Of a stretch of 64,000 nt of DNA, positions 24,336-33,494 are shown piece by piece. A program made the position numbers and the translations under genes. Source of the stretch: CAXXFQ01 sp963674475 (GTDB lineage: Bacteria > Planctomycetota > Planctomycetia > Pirellulales > Thermoguttaceae); contig CAXXFQ010000008.1 in assembly GCA_963674475.2 (NCBI GenBank), forward strand, positions 186,001 through 250,000, in the 5' to 3' direction. Every line of letters starts with the position of its first letter. The first letter of the stretch is position 1. A model generated the notes under the pieces. That model had not been told where the DNA came from. It worked only from the letters and a program-made list of their open reading frames with translations, and did no database searches.

Positions 24336-26285
24336 TTAGCCGGGCGTATCGAGGCACGGGTCTTGTCCCATTTGACGCTGCATCTTCTTGCGCTCTTTTT
24401 CGAAGTACATCAACTGTTTTCGATCGCGGAAATGCCGACGTTCCACCTTGCGTTGGGCCTTGAAAAAAAGTTGCCGGTATTTATCCAACGCTCCGCCCGC
24501 TTGGCCGATCTCCTCGTACTTATGCCCTTTTTCCGGACCGAAACCGCTTTCGAGCAGGTCGTCTTCCATCGACAGGAATTGTCGAAAGGTGCCCGGGTCC
24601 CCCTGACGTCCGCAACGGCCGATCAGCTGCAGGTCGATCCGCCGCGAATCGTGCATCTCGGTGCAGATGACGTGGAGGCCGCCCATGTCGTAAACCTCTT
24701 CGCCCAACTTGATGTCGGTCCCGCGCCCGGCCATGTTGGTCGAGACGGTCACTTTCCCTTTTCCACCGGCCCGCGCGACGATGTCGGCCTCCTCGGCGAC
24801 TCGGTGGGCGTTTAGAATCTCGTGTTCGATTTTCAATTCGTTGAGCATCCGAGCGATAATCTCCGACTTGTCAATCGAACGGGTTCCGATCAGTACCGGT
24901 CGGCCTTCGTCGTGGACGCGGACCACTTCATCGACCACGGCGGCCCATTTGCCGGCCTCGTCGGGGAAGATTCGCGTCGGCAACTCTTCTCGAATTATCG
25001 GCCGGTTGGTCGGGACGGTGATGACCTTGCACTTATAGATCTTGCCCAGCTCGCCGCGCGACGATTCGGCCGTTCCGGTCATCCCGGCCAGCTTTTCGTA
25101 GCGGAGGAAAAAGTCCTGCACCGTCACCCGCGCCGCTTGACCGGTGGCGACGGTCACTTCGACCCCTTCCTTCGCCTCGACCGCCTGATGGATTCCGTCA
25201 CGCCACTTTCGGCCTTCGGATAAACGGCCGGTGAACTCGTCGACGATGACGATCTCGCCGTCGCGAACCACGTACTGTCGATCGAGTTGATACTCTTGGT
25301 CGACCATGATGGCCCGTTCCAGATATTGGTAGATGTTGACCATGCCGACGGTGTCCATCGCGTCGGGCTTGGGCAACTGGCGGGCTTTCAGTCGGCCTTC
25401 CCGGGTCAGTTCGGCACGCCGCTTGTCGTGGTCGTATTCGTAATCGGTGTCCTCTTCGAACTGGCCGACCACCTCGGACGACCAGGCGTAACACTCGACG
25501 GCCAGCTTTTCCTCTTCGCTGGGCAACGCGCTGATGATGAGCGGGGTCCGCGCCTCGTCGATCAAGATACTGTCGGCCTCATCGACCAGGCCGAAATGGG
25601 CTTCCTTTTGGACCGGATTTTCGTTGCCGCCCTGGGTGCCTTGGGCCATCATCGCGCCGATGAGGTCGTTTTGACCTTCGCGGATGCGGCGTAACAAGAG
25701 CCGATCGCGGAGAAAATCGAACCCGAACTCCTTGGCCGTCCCGTAAACCAAGTCGCAGTCATATTCTTTGCGTCGCTGGTTCTGCGGCATCTGGGTTTCG
25801 ATCACGCCGACCGTCATCCCGAGGGCCTGATAGACCGGCCGCATCCAGTCGGCGTCACGTCGGGCCAGGTAGTCGTTGACCGTTGCCAGATGACAGCCGC
25901 GTCCGGTCAGGCCGTACAGGTACATCGGCAGCGTGGCGGTAAGCGTTTTTCCTTCGCCGGTCCGCATCTCGACAATCGATCGGTGGAACATGGCGATCCC
26001 GCCGATCATCTGGACGTCGAAGTGCCGCATCGAGAGGGTCCGCCGTCCGGCCTCGCGGACCAGGGCGTACGCCTCCGGCAAGAGTTTCACCAGCGGTTCG
26101 CCCGACCGGGCCCGGAATCGGAGCGAAAGGGACCGTTTTCGCAGCTCGTTATCGGACAGCGTGATCAATTCCGGCTCGAATTCGGCGATTTTCGGCAAAA
26201 GCTGGGCCCAGTGCGCGATGCGGACCTTGGTCGGGCCGCCTGGAAGGGCTTTCAGTCGCGATTGGTAGGCGGAAGGAATATCCAA
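24336..26285 (-). CDS. SecA-like preprotein translocase ATPase, C-terminally short
   Basis: 649 residues, against about 830-900 for ordinary SecA. The motor is complete: Walker A MRTGEGKT, Walker B region DEADSILIDEARTPLIIS, TGTAES, NMAGRGTDIKLGE and the arginine-finger region RRIDLQLIGRCGRQGDPG. The family normally reads RIDNQLRGRSGRQGD, so N and R are replaced by L and I. After the second motor domain only about 80 residues remain, so the helical wing, much of the helical scaffold and the zinc-binding C-terminus appear to be missing. It may be an accessory SecA for a subset of exports, next to a housekeeping SecA elsewhere. It is convergent with the multihaem cytochrome gene. Confidence 0.82.
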   Translation of the reverse strand: MDIPSAYQSRLKALPGGPTKVRIAHWAQLLPKIAEFEPELITLSDNELRKRSLSLRFRARSGEPLVKLLPEAYALVREAGRRTLSMRHFDVQMIGGIAMFHRSIVEMRTGEGKTLTATLPMYLYGLTGRGCHLATVNDYLARRDADWMRPVYQALGMTVGVIETQMPQNQRRKEYDCDLVYGTAKEFGFDFLRDRLLLRRIREGQNDLIGAMMAQGTQGGNENPVQKEAHFGLVDEADSILIDEARTPLIISALPSEEEKLAVECYAWSSEVVGQFEEDTDYEYDHDKRRAELTREGRLKARQLPKPDAMDTVGMVNIYQYLERAIMVDQEYQLDRQYVVRDGEIVIVDEFTGRLSEGRKWRDGIHQAVEAKEGVEVTVATGQAARVTVQDFFLRYEKLAGMTGTAESSRGELGKIYKCKVITVPTNRPIIREELPTRIFPDEAGKWAAVVDEVVRVHDEGRPVLIGTRSIDKSEIIARMLNELKIEHEILNAHRVAEEADIVARAGGKGKVTVSTNMAGRGTDIKLGEEVYDMGGLHVICTEMHDSRRIDLQLIGRCGRQGDPGTFRQFLSMEDDLLESGFGPEKGHKYEEIGQAGGALDKYRQLFFKAQRKVERRHFRDRKQLMYFEKERKKMQRQMGQDPCLDTPG

Positions 26286-26617
26286 AAGAGGGGCTCTCCT
26301 CGTCAGTTTTTACAAGACGGCTTCAATCTTCATTATACGTTATCGGGTCAAGTCGGTCGCCAGTGCGATTATTGTGAGATATCAATGTCGGTGTAGGGTT
26401 TTCCTTGCGACTGACGGAAAAGTGGAAGAATTTAAATCGATACCAACATGGAACCCGGAGTCATCATGGCCGGCCAACACTGAAGGGGGGTGTTTAATCT
26501 TGTAAGACGATCGAAAAATAGGTCAGCTTATTTTATATCAACCGATCAGATTTTGCCAGAGAGCGGCAGAAAAGAGGGATATCGCAAGAGGTGACCCCCT
26601 CTGTGGAGTTACTTTGG
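26286..26617. other. Intergenic region, no recognisable element
   Basis: About 330 bases between two minus-strand genes. No gene, repeat-family module or convincing promoter was found. Confidence 0.4.
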
Positions 26618-28231
26618 CTAGTCCGACAGTTTGCGAACTTGTTGGATTTGGAACTCGGGCACATAGCCGTAGTTGCCGTCGGCCCCTTTTTGCAAGGTGC
26701 CGTGGACTTCGAAAAAATCGCCCCGTTCGCAGTCGCCCAGTTTGCTGATGTCGGTCAAAACGGCACAGCCGCCCAACGGATCGGTCGCGCTGCCGTGCGG
26801 CTGGTAGCGGATCTGCCAGCTTCCCAAGATTTCGGAATATTCCAGTTCGCCTCGCAGCCAGTGGTATTGTGGATCGTAGCCGTATCGCGTATCGACGCCC
26901 GTTCGTTGAACGCCCGTTTGGAGAACGCCCGTTTGAGTGACCTGGTTTCTGGCGGTTTCGGCTCCGGCGAGGTTTGCCGACCGATCGGAGGTAGCCGGTA
27001 CTTCAAACTTGGTCGACGCGGCGTTGGTCGAAGAGCGACTTCCGGAAACGGGCCGAACCATCTGGTCTTGGACCGTTTGACGCGGTTTGACTTGGTTCTT
27101 TCGGTTTGGCTGCGGATCGGGCAGATCCATGATATTGATCGGTTTTCCGCGGCGTGATTCGTTGGTCTTGGTTTGCGGACTTGTCGAGCCGGGTTGTGAT
27201 TCGAACGCGATAGGTGCCGCGGTCATACGAGTCGGGGCCGAGGAGGAGTCCTTTTTCTGCTGCCAGTCGCCCCACAAGTTTCCTGTTTCGGTCTGTCGAG
27301 GGTCGCTCTTGGGGGGAGCGTTTTCCCTTCGCGGAGCCAAGGTGGGCACTTGAGAGGCCGTTTGCCGTGAGGCCAAAAGGGGCGTCCGGGAAGGCGGTGC
27401 GCCGAGTCGTGTCTCGGATTTCGGTTCGGGTTGGATGACTTGAACCACCTCTTCACGAGGTCCGGTGTCGCTTGTGGCGGCCGTTGCGTAAGTATCCGCC
27501 GCTTGATGGCCCCGAATGTCGGCGTAATCGACCGGCTGGATCCGCGTGTCCCCCATGCTCGGGCGCAAGGGGTTTTGCCGTGGCTTCGTGCTTCCGCTTT
27601 GATAGTACGAGGCGGGTGGCGGCGCGAGGGTCCGTGGCGAACCGCTTGAGGTGGTCGGGGCCGTTGAGCCGGGTGTCGAAGACGGCCGGTCGTCGGAACG
27701 AAGGTAATCGGAGATAGTAGATCCCGTTTTTGTCGAACCGGGGCGAAAATTGCCGGGGTTGGTACTGTCGGGACGGGTATCGCCGGGGATAGAAATAGGG
27801 GCGGAATCTGTTGAATTAAAACTTTTGGCGTTTTCCCCGGCCGACGGTTTGGCCCAATCGGGCGTTGGCAAACTGGTCTGAGTGGAGTTCGAAGACCAGG
27901 TTGATTCCGAAGGCGTCGAACTGATTGGAATCAGACTTCCGGAACCGGACGTCGAGTTCGAGCCGTTCCGATTGCTCAGACCGGTTCCCGCAGTGGACCA
28001 GGAGGGAGACGCCTTGGTCGAATCGAAGCTATTTTCGGCTGAAGCGTAGTACGGTGGGGCAGCAGAAAGCCGAGTCAACGAGTCGGCCGAACTGATCGTC
28101 CCGGTGCCCGGAGGGGCGATGGTCGTTTTGTTGAAGAAGAAATCGGAGCTGGAAAATTGGTCCGATTGCGCGCAGCCGGAAACCACGACGGACAACCCGA
28201 CGACAAACCAAAACCGGCTTCCTCGTTTCAT
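26618..28231 (-). CDS. Ser/Thr/Pro-rich lipoprotein with conserved C-terminal domain
   Basis: 537 residues from ATG 28231, preceded by GGGAGG. The frame continues 61 codons further upstream without coding character. The N-terminus is a lipoprotein signal (FWFVVGLSVVVSGC). Residues about 20-430 are low complexity, rich in Ser, Thr, Pro, Gly and Asn. The last ~70 residues form an ordered domain (YHWLRGELEYSEILGSWQIR ... GDCERGDFFEVHGTLQKGAD). I do not recognise the family. The likely picture is a surface-facing domain on a flexible stalk. It is monocistronic as far as can be seen. Confidence 0.72.
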   Translation of the reverse strand: MKRGSRFWFVVGLSVVVSGCAQSDQFSSSDFFFNKTTIAPPGTGTISSADSLTRLSAAPPYYASAENSFDSTKASPSWSTAGTGLSNRNGSNSTSGSGSLIPISSTPSESTWSSNSTQTSLPTPDWAKPSAGENAKSFNSTDSAPISIPGDTRPDSTNPGNFRPGSTKTGSTISDYLRSDDRPSSTPGSTAPTTSSGSPRTLAPPPASYYQSGSTKPRQNPLRPSMGDTRIQPVDYADIRGHQAADTYATAATSDTGPREEVVQVIQPEPKSETRLGAPPSRTPLLASRQTASQVPTLAPRRENAPPKSDPRQTETGNLWGDWQQKKDSSSAPTRMTAAPIAFESQPGSTSPQTKTNESRRGKPINIMDLPDPQPNRKNQVKPRQTVQDQMVRPVSGSRSSTNAASTKFEVPATSDRSANLAGAETARNQVTQTGVLQTGVQRTGVDTRYGYDPQYHWLRGELEYSEILGSWQIRYQPHGSATDPLGGCAVLTDISKLGDCERGDFFEVHGTLQKGADGNYGYVPEFQIQQVRKLSD

Positions 28232-28447
28232 GCTCGAACCTCCCGAGCGCTTTCGAATGAATCTCTGTGGGCGTAGCAAAGGACAAAACCCGGATGAGTA
28301 GGGTAGCGATTTTTGGGATTGAGTCCAGGTCGATTTGGCAAGCGGGGATACAAAAAGGGAAAAAGAATAGTAAAAAACAAACCAAGAAAATAAAAAAGAG
28401 GGATGGCCAAACACCCCCCTCCTTTTTAATTCCCTTTTTATTTTACT

Positions 28448-28828
28448 TCATTGCCCTATTTTCACGGGGTGTACCACTTGGACCGACGGCGACGGCACGT
28501 CATAGGGCCCGTTTCCCATGGCCGCCTGCCCGCCCACATACGGATTCTGGAACCGAATCGGCCCCGATTCACGCAGAGAGATAACCGACCACATTGCCTC
28601 TCGGAGCGTTTCCGGAACAAACTGGTTCTCGACCCAAAGCGGTTCGAGTCCGACAGGTTCCGTGAATTCGAGCCCAACAGGCCCATGGGGACTGCCGACC
28701 GCCTCGACCGGGACGAGTGAAACGAGAAGCGTTACCATCGCGGCAAAAAGAATACCCTTGCAAAACGTTCCGGCCAGCATGACGCCCCGGAACGTTCTTG
28801 GTCGTTTCGACTCGACGGAATCGCACAT
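28448..28828 (-). CDS. Small protein with one membrane segment, unknown function
   Basis: 126 residues from ATG 28828, with AAGGAG seven bases upstream. A hydrophobic segment (GILFAAMVTLLVSLVPVEAV, about residues 24-43) may be a signal peptide or anchor. The rest is Pro/Gly rich (NPYVGGQAAMGNGPYDVPSP). No family is recognised. A run of 13 G lies about 35-45 bases upstream of the start (28862-28874). Confidence 0.6.
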   Translation of the reverse strand: MCDSVESKRPRTFRGVMLAGTFCKGILFAAMVTLLVSLVPVEAVGSPHGPVGLEFTEPVGLEPLWVENQFVPETLREAMWSVISLRESGPIRFQNPYVGGQAAMGNGPYDVPSPSVQVVHPVKIGQ

Positions 28829-28952
28829 CGGTTGATCTCCTTCTTGATTTTTTTGCGCGGAGGGGGGGGGGGGGTGGCCTTTCATCGGAAGTCCGCCGTA
28901 GAAAAACCGTTTTCAAGGTTTCTAAATGGTTGGTCGGAAAAGGATCGCCCGA

Positions 28953-30245
28953 TCAGTCGGCCGGTTCCGACTGACCGCATGGTTGAATGAGGATTTCCTC
29001 TTTTTGTAAAATGCCCAGAAAACGCTCGGGCAAACGACAATGGATCGTGACCATCTGGTCGTGGTATTCTTTCGAAAAGACCTCGCCGTGGGCCGACAAG
29101 AAGGCCATCAGGCGGCCGTTTTCGACTCCCATTTCGATCTTCAACTCGAGAAAACTCCGGCTCAACGCGTCGCTGACGGCGGCCGTGAGGCGATCGATCC
29201 CTTCGCCCGACAGCGAGCTGACCTGAACGGCCCGAGGGTAACGGTCCAACATCCGCTTCAAAAGGCCCCGGTCCTCCATCGCGTCGATCTTGTTGAGCAC
29301 CAACAGGGTATCTTTCTCTTCGATTCCCAGTTCGGCCAGGACGTCATACGCGGCCGAGACCTGATCGTAGACGGCCGGGTTGCTCGCGTCGGCCATGTGC
29401 AACAGCAGGTCGGCCTGACGGGCTTCTTCCAAGGTCGCCTTGAAGCTCTCGACCAAATGGTGCGGCAGATTGCGGATGAAACCGACCGTATCGCTCAATA
29501 GGACCGGCCCCCACCCGGGCAATTGCCAGCGGCGTGTTCGCGTGTCGAGCGTCGCGAAGAGCATGTCCTCGACGAAGACGTCCGCCTCGGTCAGCGCCCG
29601 CATGAGGGTACTTTTCCCGGCGTTGGTATACCCGACCAGACAGACGGTCATTCGGTCGTGGCGCCCGGCCACCTCGCGTTCCTTGCGGCGCTCGATCACT
29701 TCGAGGTCTCGCTTGAGGTCGTGGATTCGCTTGGCCGCCAAACGTCGGTCGACTTCCAACTGTTTTTCCCCTGGACCACGCAGCCCGACACCGCCTTGCG
29801 CTTGTCGCGACAGGTGGGTCCACATCCGCTTGAGCCGCGGCATCGCGTATTCCAACTGAGCCAGCTCGACCGCCAGTCGGGACTGATGGGTCTGGGCCCG
29901 GGAGGCGAAAATATCGAGGATCAACTCGGTCCGGTCGACCACCTTGACGTCGAGGGTCTTTTCGAGGTTCCGGGTTTGGGCCGGGGCCAGGTCGTTGTCG
30001 AAAATGACCAGGTTCGCGTCGACCGCTTCGACCAACTGGGCCAGTTCCTCGACTTTCCCTTTGCCGAGGTAGGTGGCGCTGACCGGTTTTTCCCGACGTT
30101 GGACCAGCTCGGCGCGAACCGCGATCCCGGCCGCCTCGGCCAATCCGGCCAGTTCGGTAAGTGGCTCTTCGGTTTCAGTCCGCCCCGGTAAGAGCAGTTC
30201 GACCAGCACGGCCGTTTCACTGGCCAGGCTGTCGGTTCGATTCAT
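28953..30245 (-). CDS. hflX: GTPase HflX
   Basis: HflX is a ribosome-associated GTPase that splits stalled or stressed 70S ribosomes. The 430-residue protein has the N-terminal HflX domain (LGKGKVEELAQLVEA; VIFDNDLAPAQTRNLEK), then the family signature GGVGLRGPGEKQLEVDRR, then a G domain: G1 GYTNAGKST, G3 DTVG with FIRNLPHHLVESF, and G4 NKID. I use ATG 30245 (MNRTDSLASETAVLVELLLP). The frame runs open to 30671, but that part overlaps the next gene and is not conserved-looking. It lies 88 bases downstream of the TGS-domain GTPase on the same strand. Confidence 0.93.
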   Translation of the reverse strand: MNRTDSLASETAVLVELLLPGRTETEEPLTELAGLAEAAGIAVRAELVQRREKPVSATYLGKGKVEELAQLVEAVDANLVIFDNDLAPAQTRNLEKTLDVKVVDRTELILDIFASRAQTHQSRLAVELAQLEYAMPRLKRMWTHLSRQAQGGVGLRGPGEKQLEVDRRLAAKRIHDLKRDLEVIERRKEREVAGRHDRMTVCLVGYTNAGKSTLMRALTEADVFVEDMLFATLDTRTRRWQLPGWGPVLLSDTVGFIRNLPHHLVESFKATLEEARQADLLLHMADASNPAVYDQVSAAYDVLAELGIEEKDTLLVLNKIDAMEDRGLLKRMLDRYPRAVQVSSLSGEGIDRLTAAVSDALSRSFLELKIEMGVENGRLMAFLSAHGEVFSKEYHDQMVTIHCRLPERFLGILQKEEILIQPCGQSEPAD

Positions 30246-30333
30246 TTCGTTGATTTCGGTCACGTTTTTTTGCGAGTCCTCAAAAAAAGAGGGAATGCTT
30301 GGCCCCCCTGTTTCGGGCCAAAGCGATATAAAA

Positions 30334-31326
30334 TCAAAGGTGCAGTTCAACAATGTCGCGGTCGTGAAGGATGTAATCCCCTTTAACGACCGTTGCGTCG
30401 TGGACGGTCGAGCCCCAAACCCGAGCGAATTTGAGCCCTTCGGCGAAATCCTTATGGACCTGAGGGGCCAACTCGAACAACGTGTCGCCGCGACGAACGG
30501 TAAAAGGACGTTCCATGTCGGCCTCTTTGGCGGTCGGCAATTTTGTGTAGACCCGGACGACATCCAAACGGCGGTAAATCGCGTCGCGCAACTCCTCCAG
30601 CCCGGTTCCCACGGTGGCCGAGATCCGAAGCTCGTCGAAATCCGTGTCGCAGATCTCATGGAACAGTTCAAGCCGCTCGGTCGCGCCGGGCAGGTCGATT
30701 TTATTGGCGACCAAAAGGGTCTGGGTATACGAAAGGCCGACGTCCGACTCGTCGAGGCAGGAGGTCTTGCCCAGGCGGGTCTTCGTGTCGTTGAGCCGAT
30801 CGAGGACCTCGACGCACTGCTCGATCCCTTCGTCCGAACCGAGATCGAGCATCAACAGGGCCAAATCGGCGCCCCGAATGAGCCCGTAGATGTATGCCTC
30901 AATGAAATCGGCCGTGATCGGTGGCGTGTCGATCAGTTGGACCATCACGTCTTCCCACGCCATCATGCCAGGCAACGGCTGATGGGTCGTAAATGGATAC
31001 ACGGCCACTTCGGGCGTCGCGCGGGTCATGCAGGCCAGAAATTGGCTTTTGCCCGAATTGGGCCCTCCCAACAAGATGGCCGTCCCGGCGCCCTGACGGG
31101 GAATTCGGAAACCGCCGGGTTTCTTCCCGCTTTTCTTCTCCGACGTGATTTCCTTTTTGAGCTTGGAAATTTTCGTCTTCAGCGACGCCTGGAGGTGGTC
31201 GGTCCCCTTGTGTTTGGGGATCTCCTGGAGCATGGTCTGAAGACACTTAAGCTCCTCGTCCGGCGTTGTGGCCCGGCGATACGACTCTTCCGCTTTGAGG
31301 TATTGCTGGGTCAAATTGGCAGGCAT
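30334..31326 (-). CDS. DRG/Obg-like GTPase with C-terminal TGS domain
   Basis: 330 residues. The N-terminal ~75 residues are a charged helix (LKTKISKLKKEITSEKKSGK), followed by an Obg-family G domain: G1 GGPNSGKS, G3 DTPP, G4 NKID and G5 SAT. The C-terminal ~80 residues are a TGS domain (PFTVRRGDTLFELAPQVHKD ... DRDIVELHL). The order helical region - G domain - TGS is that of the DRG GTPases of archaea and eukaryotes rather than Obg, YchF or HflX. Members occur in some bacteria including planctomycetes. A role in translation is inferred from the family and from hflX next door. Confidence 0.82.
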   Translation of the reverse strand: MPANLTQQYLKAEESYRRATTPDEELKCLQTMLQEIPKHKGTDHLQASLKTKISKLKKEITSEKKSGKKPGGFRIPRQGAGTAILLGGPNSGKSQFLACMTRATPEVAVYPFTTHQPLPGMMAWEDVMVQLIDTPPITADFIEAYIYGLIRGADLALLMLDLGSDEGIEQCVEVLDRLNDTKTRLGKTSCLDESDVGLSYTQTLLVANKIDLPGATERLELFHEICDTDFDELRISATVGTGLEELRDAIYRRLDVVRVYTKLPTAKEADMERPFTVRRGDTLFELAPQVHKDFAEGLKFARVWGSTVHDATVVKGDYILHDRDIVELHL

Positions 31327-31520
31327 AGGCTATTCGTTTCTTACGCGTAATAGGGTCGGTGGCCCAAAAAAGCTCAGGCCGGGCGAAAGGTACCAAAAAA
31401 ACCTTATCCCCTTTATTCTAGCGGGGTTGATTTCCCTAGCCAAGGCCGAAGTGACCGGTTTGGTCTGTTGCCAATCGGCCCCCCATTAGTGACGTACCAA
31501 ATCGGGCCAAAACGAGTCGC

Positions 31521-31553
31521 AAACGGGCTGGAAACGGGTTGGAAACGGGCTGG
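31521..31553. repeat. Three tandem 11-bp repeats
   Basis: AAACGGGCTGG, AAACGGGTTGG and AAACGGGCTGG follow each other without gaps. They lie in the 334-base divergent gap between the TGS GTPase (minus) and the next plus-strand gene, which otherwise shows no gene. Confidence 0.7.
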
Positions 31554-31660
31554 AAGCGATCGCGGAAAATGCGATTGCCTTTTGACCGGGTTTCGAGTAC
31601 CCTTCGACCTTGATCCGTTCGGAATCGTCCTTTTTTGATCTCAACCAGTATATCCCTCTT

Positions 31661-32191
31661 ATGGACTATGAAGTTCAACGGTGTACCCGCCTTTGCGCCG
31701 TGACGGAGCGCGAATTCGGGCCGGGCGAGACCTTTTACTCGGCCCTGGTCACCGACGCAGGCGAAATCCAGCGACGCGACTACTCGGCCGAAGCGTGGCG
31801 AGACAAGCCGGAAGCGGGGAACGACCAACTGCTGGGGTGGTGGAAAAGTCGGATGCCGGACCGGACGCGGCAGAAAAAAAATTGGGCGCCCAACGAGGTG
31901 ATGCTTCAGTTTTTCGACGAACTCAGCAGCAAGGAGTTGGATGGCGACGACGGCTTGAGTGACGACGAATCGGAAGCGGCCACGTCGAAGGCGGACCTCC
32001 GCTATATTTTGGCGCTGCTTTTGGTCCGACGTCGGGTCTTTCGTCTGGAAGAATCGGACGACGAAGGGGCCGGTGAGACCATGGCGGTCTACTGCTCCCG
32101 ACGCGACGAGACCTACACGATTGGCGTCGTAACGCCGGAGCCGGGACGGGTCAAAGCGATCCAAGAGGAGCTGGCCAAGTTGTTACAGTAG
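31661..32191 (+). CDS. Conserved-looking hypothetical cytoplasmic protein
   Basis: 176 residues from ATG 31661 (MDYEVQRCTRLCAVTEREFG). The frame opens 17 codons earlier. There is no signal peptide or membrane segment. It is acidic in the middle (DGDDGLSDDESEAA). The order of segments (FYSALVTDAGEIQRRDYS, WWKSRMP, RYILALLLVRRRVFRL) suggests a small alpha/beta protein. I do not recognise the family. Coding character is good throughout. Confidence 0.68.
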   Translation: MDYEVQRCTRLCAVTEREFGPGETFYSALVTDAGEIQRRDYSAEAWRDKPEAGNDQLLGWWKSRMPDRTRQKKNWAPNEVMLQFFDELSSKELDGDDGLSDDESEAATSKADLRYILALLLVRRRVFRLEESDDEGAGETMAVYCSRRDETYTIGVVTPEPGRVKAIQEELAKLLQ

Positions 32192-32300
32192 GCCGTCTCT
32201 CCGGCGAGCTTCCTAAAACCATTCTCGCTAATAAAAATAAAATACCCGGTCGTCTTGTCACAATAAGCGACTTGATAAAACAAGCCCGATAAAAAAGCCG

Positions 32301-33218
32301 ATGAAACGTCTGAGTTGGTTACTGACCCTTTTGATGCTTTTTGCGACGACCGGCGCGAGTTGTCCGCGGACGATGCGGCATTGGACCCATCAGACACCGC
32401 CCGCGTTGCCCCCTTGTCCGACGCTGGCGCAGGTGATCGAGGTGGTCAACCGCAATAGCGACGCGATTGAAACGGTCTGGACCGACCGGGCCAGTGTCAC
32501 GACGCCCGAGACGCCCAGTCTGCGAGCCCAACTGGCCATCTCCCGGCCGGGCCGCCTCCGCATGGTCGCCGAGACCTCGCTGACCGGCACCGAGGTCGAT
32601 CTGGGCAGCAACGAAGAATTGTTCTGGTTCTGGGTCAAACGGGACCCGCAAAAAGCGATTTACTTCTGCCGTCACGACCAGTTTGCCGCCAGCCGGGCCC
32701 GTCAAATGGTCCCGATCGAGCCGAGCCAACTGATCGAGGCGGTCGGCCTGGCCCGATTCGACCCGGCCTTGCCGCACCACGGACCGACCGTGCGACGGGA
32801 CGGGGCCCTGCAGGTTCGAACCGTGCGTGAAACCGAGACCGGCACGACGACCAAGGTGACCACGGTCGATCCGCATTCCGGCTGGGTTCTGGAACAGGCG
32901 ATCTATGACGAAGCCGACCGGCTCGTGTTCCAGGCGATCGCCGACTCCCACCGTCGCGACCCGCTGACCGGACTGGTGATGCCGCGGGTGGTCCGGATCA
33001 ATTGTCCGCTGAATCAGTTTTCGATGCGGATGAACCTCGGCAACGTCGAGATCAACACCTTGCGTTCAAACCGGCCCGAACTCTGGACCATGCCCCATTT
33101 CCCCGACACGGGGATCGTCAATCTGGCCGACCCGAATCTGCGTCTGGCCCCGGTCTCCAGCGCCGGTCGTCCTTTGGATCGGGACCCGCTGGCCGCGCGT
33201 CCACGGATCCCCTGGTAA
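32301..33218 (+). CDS. Lipoprotein or secreted protein of unknown function
   Basis: 305 residues. The N-terminus (MKRLSWLLTLLMLFATTGASC) is a signal peptide with a lipobox-like TGASC. The body contains alternating beta segments (VWTDRASVTTPETPSLRAQL, RPGRLRMVAE, GSNEELFWFWVKRD, VTTVDPHSGWVLEQAIYDEA). This pattern recalls the LolA/LolB-type half-barrel that binds lipid acyl chains, but I see no decisive motif. The C-terminus is Pro/Arg rich. It precedes the methyltransferase/reductase gene by 276 bases, in which nothing clear is seen. Confidence 0.65.
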   Translation: MKRLSWLLTLLMLFATTGASCPRTMRHWTHQTPPALPPCPTLAQVIEVVNRNSDAIETVWTDRASVTTPETPSLRAQLAISRPGRLRMVAETSLTGTEVDLGSNEELFWFWVKRDPQKAIYFCRHDQFAASRARQMVPIEPSQLIEAVGLARFDPALPHHGPTVRRDGALQVRTVRETETGTTTKVTTVDPHSGWVLEQAIYDEADRLVFQAIADSHRRDPLTGLVMPRVVRINCPLNQFSMRMNLGNVEINTLRSNRPELWTMPHFPDTGIVNLADPNLRLAPVSSAGRPLDRDPLAARPRIPW

Positions 33219-33494
33219 ATCGGCCCCGTTTTTTTTGAAGCGAACCCTCTTGCCATCGGGCCGGTCGTTCTTGGAATGTGGCATGAGTGGTCCCGATCGC
33301 GCCCGTTCTTTTCGTGGTTCCCCCCCAAATCCCGTCTTCCGAAGGGCAGTGTCTCTCGTTCTCGGGTATTGTCGAATGAAGGATCATCCATTAGAGTAAA
33401 AGGGGTTTTTGTTTGCCCGATTTGATGCCCTTTTACGTGCGATACTTCCGGGAAAGCCATTTTCCCGATCTTTTTTATCCGATGAAAAAACATA

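Noticed and set aside
30246..30671. N-terminal extension of hflX
   Set aside because: It overlaps the TGS GTPase gene in another frame and has no HflX character.
33219..33494. S-box or other methionine riboswitch before the methyltransferase/reductase gene
   Set aside because: The expected conserved core and terminator were not found.
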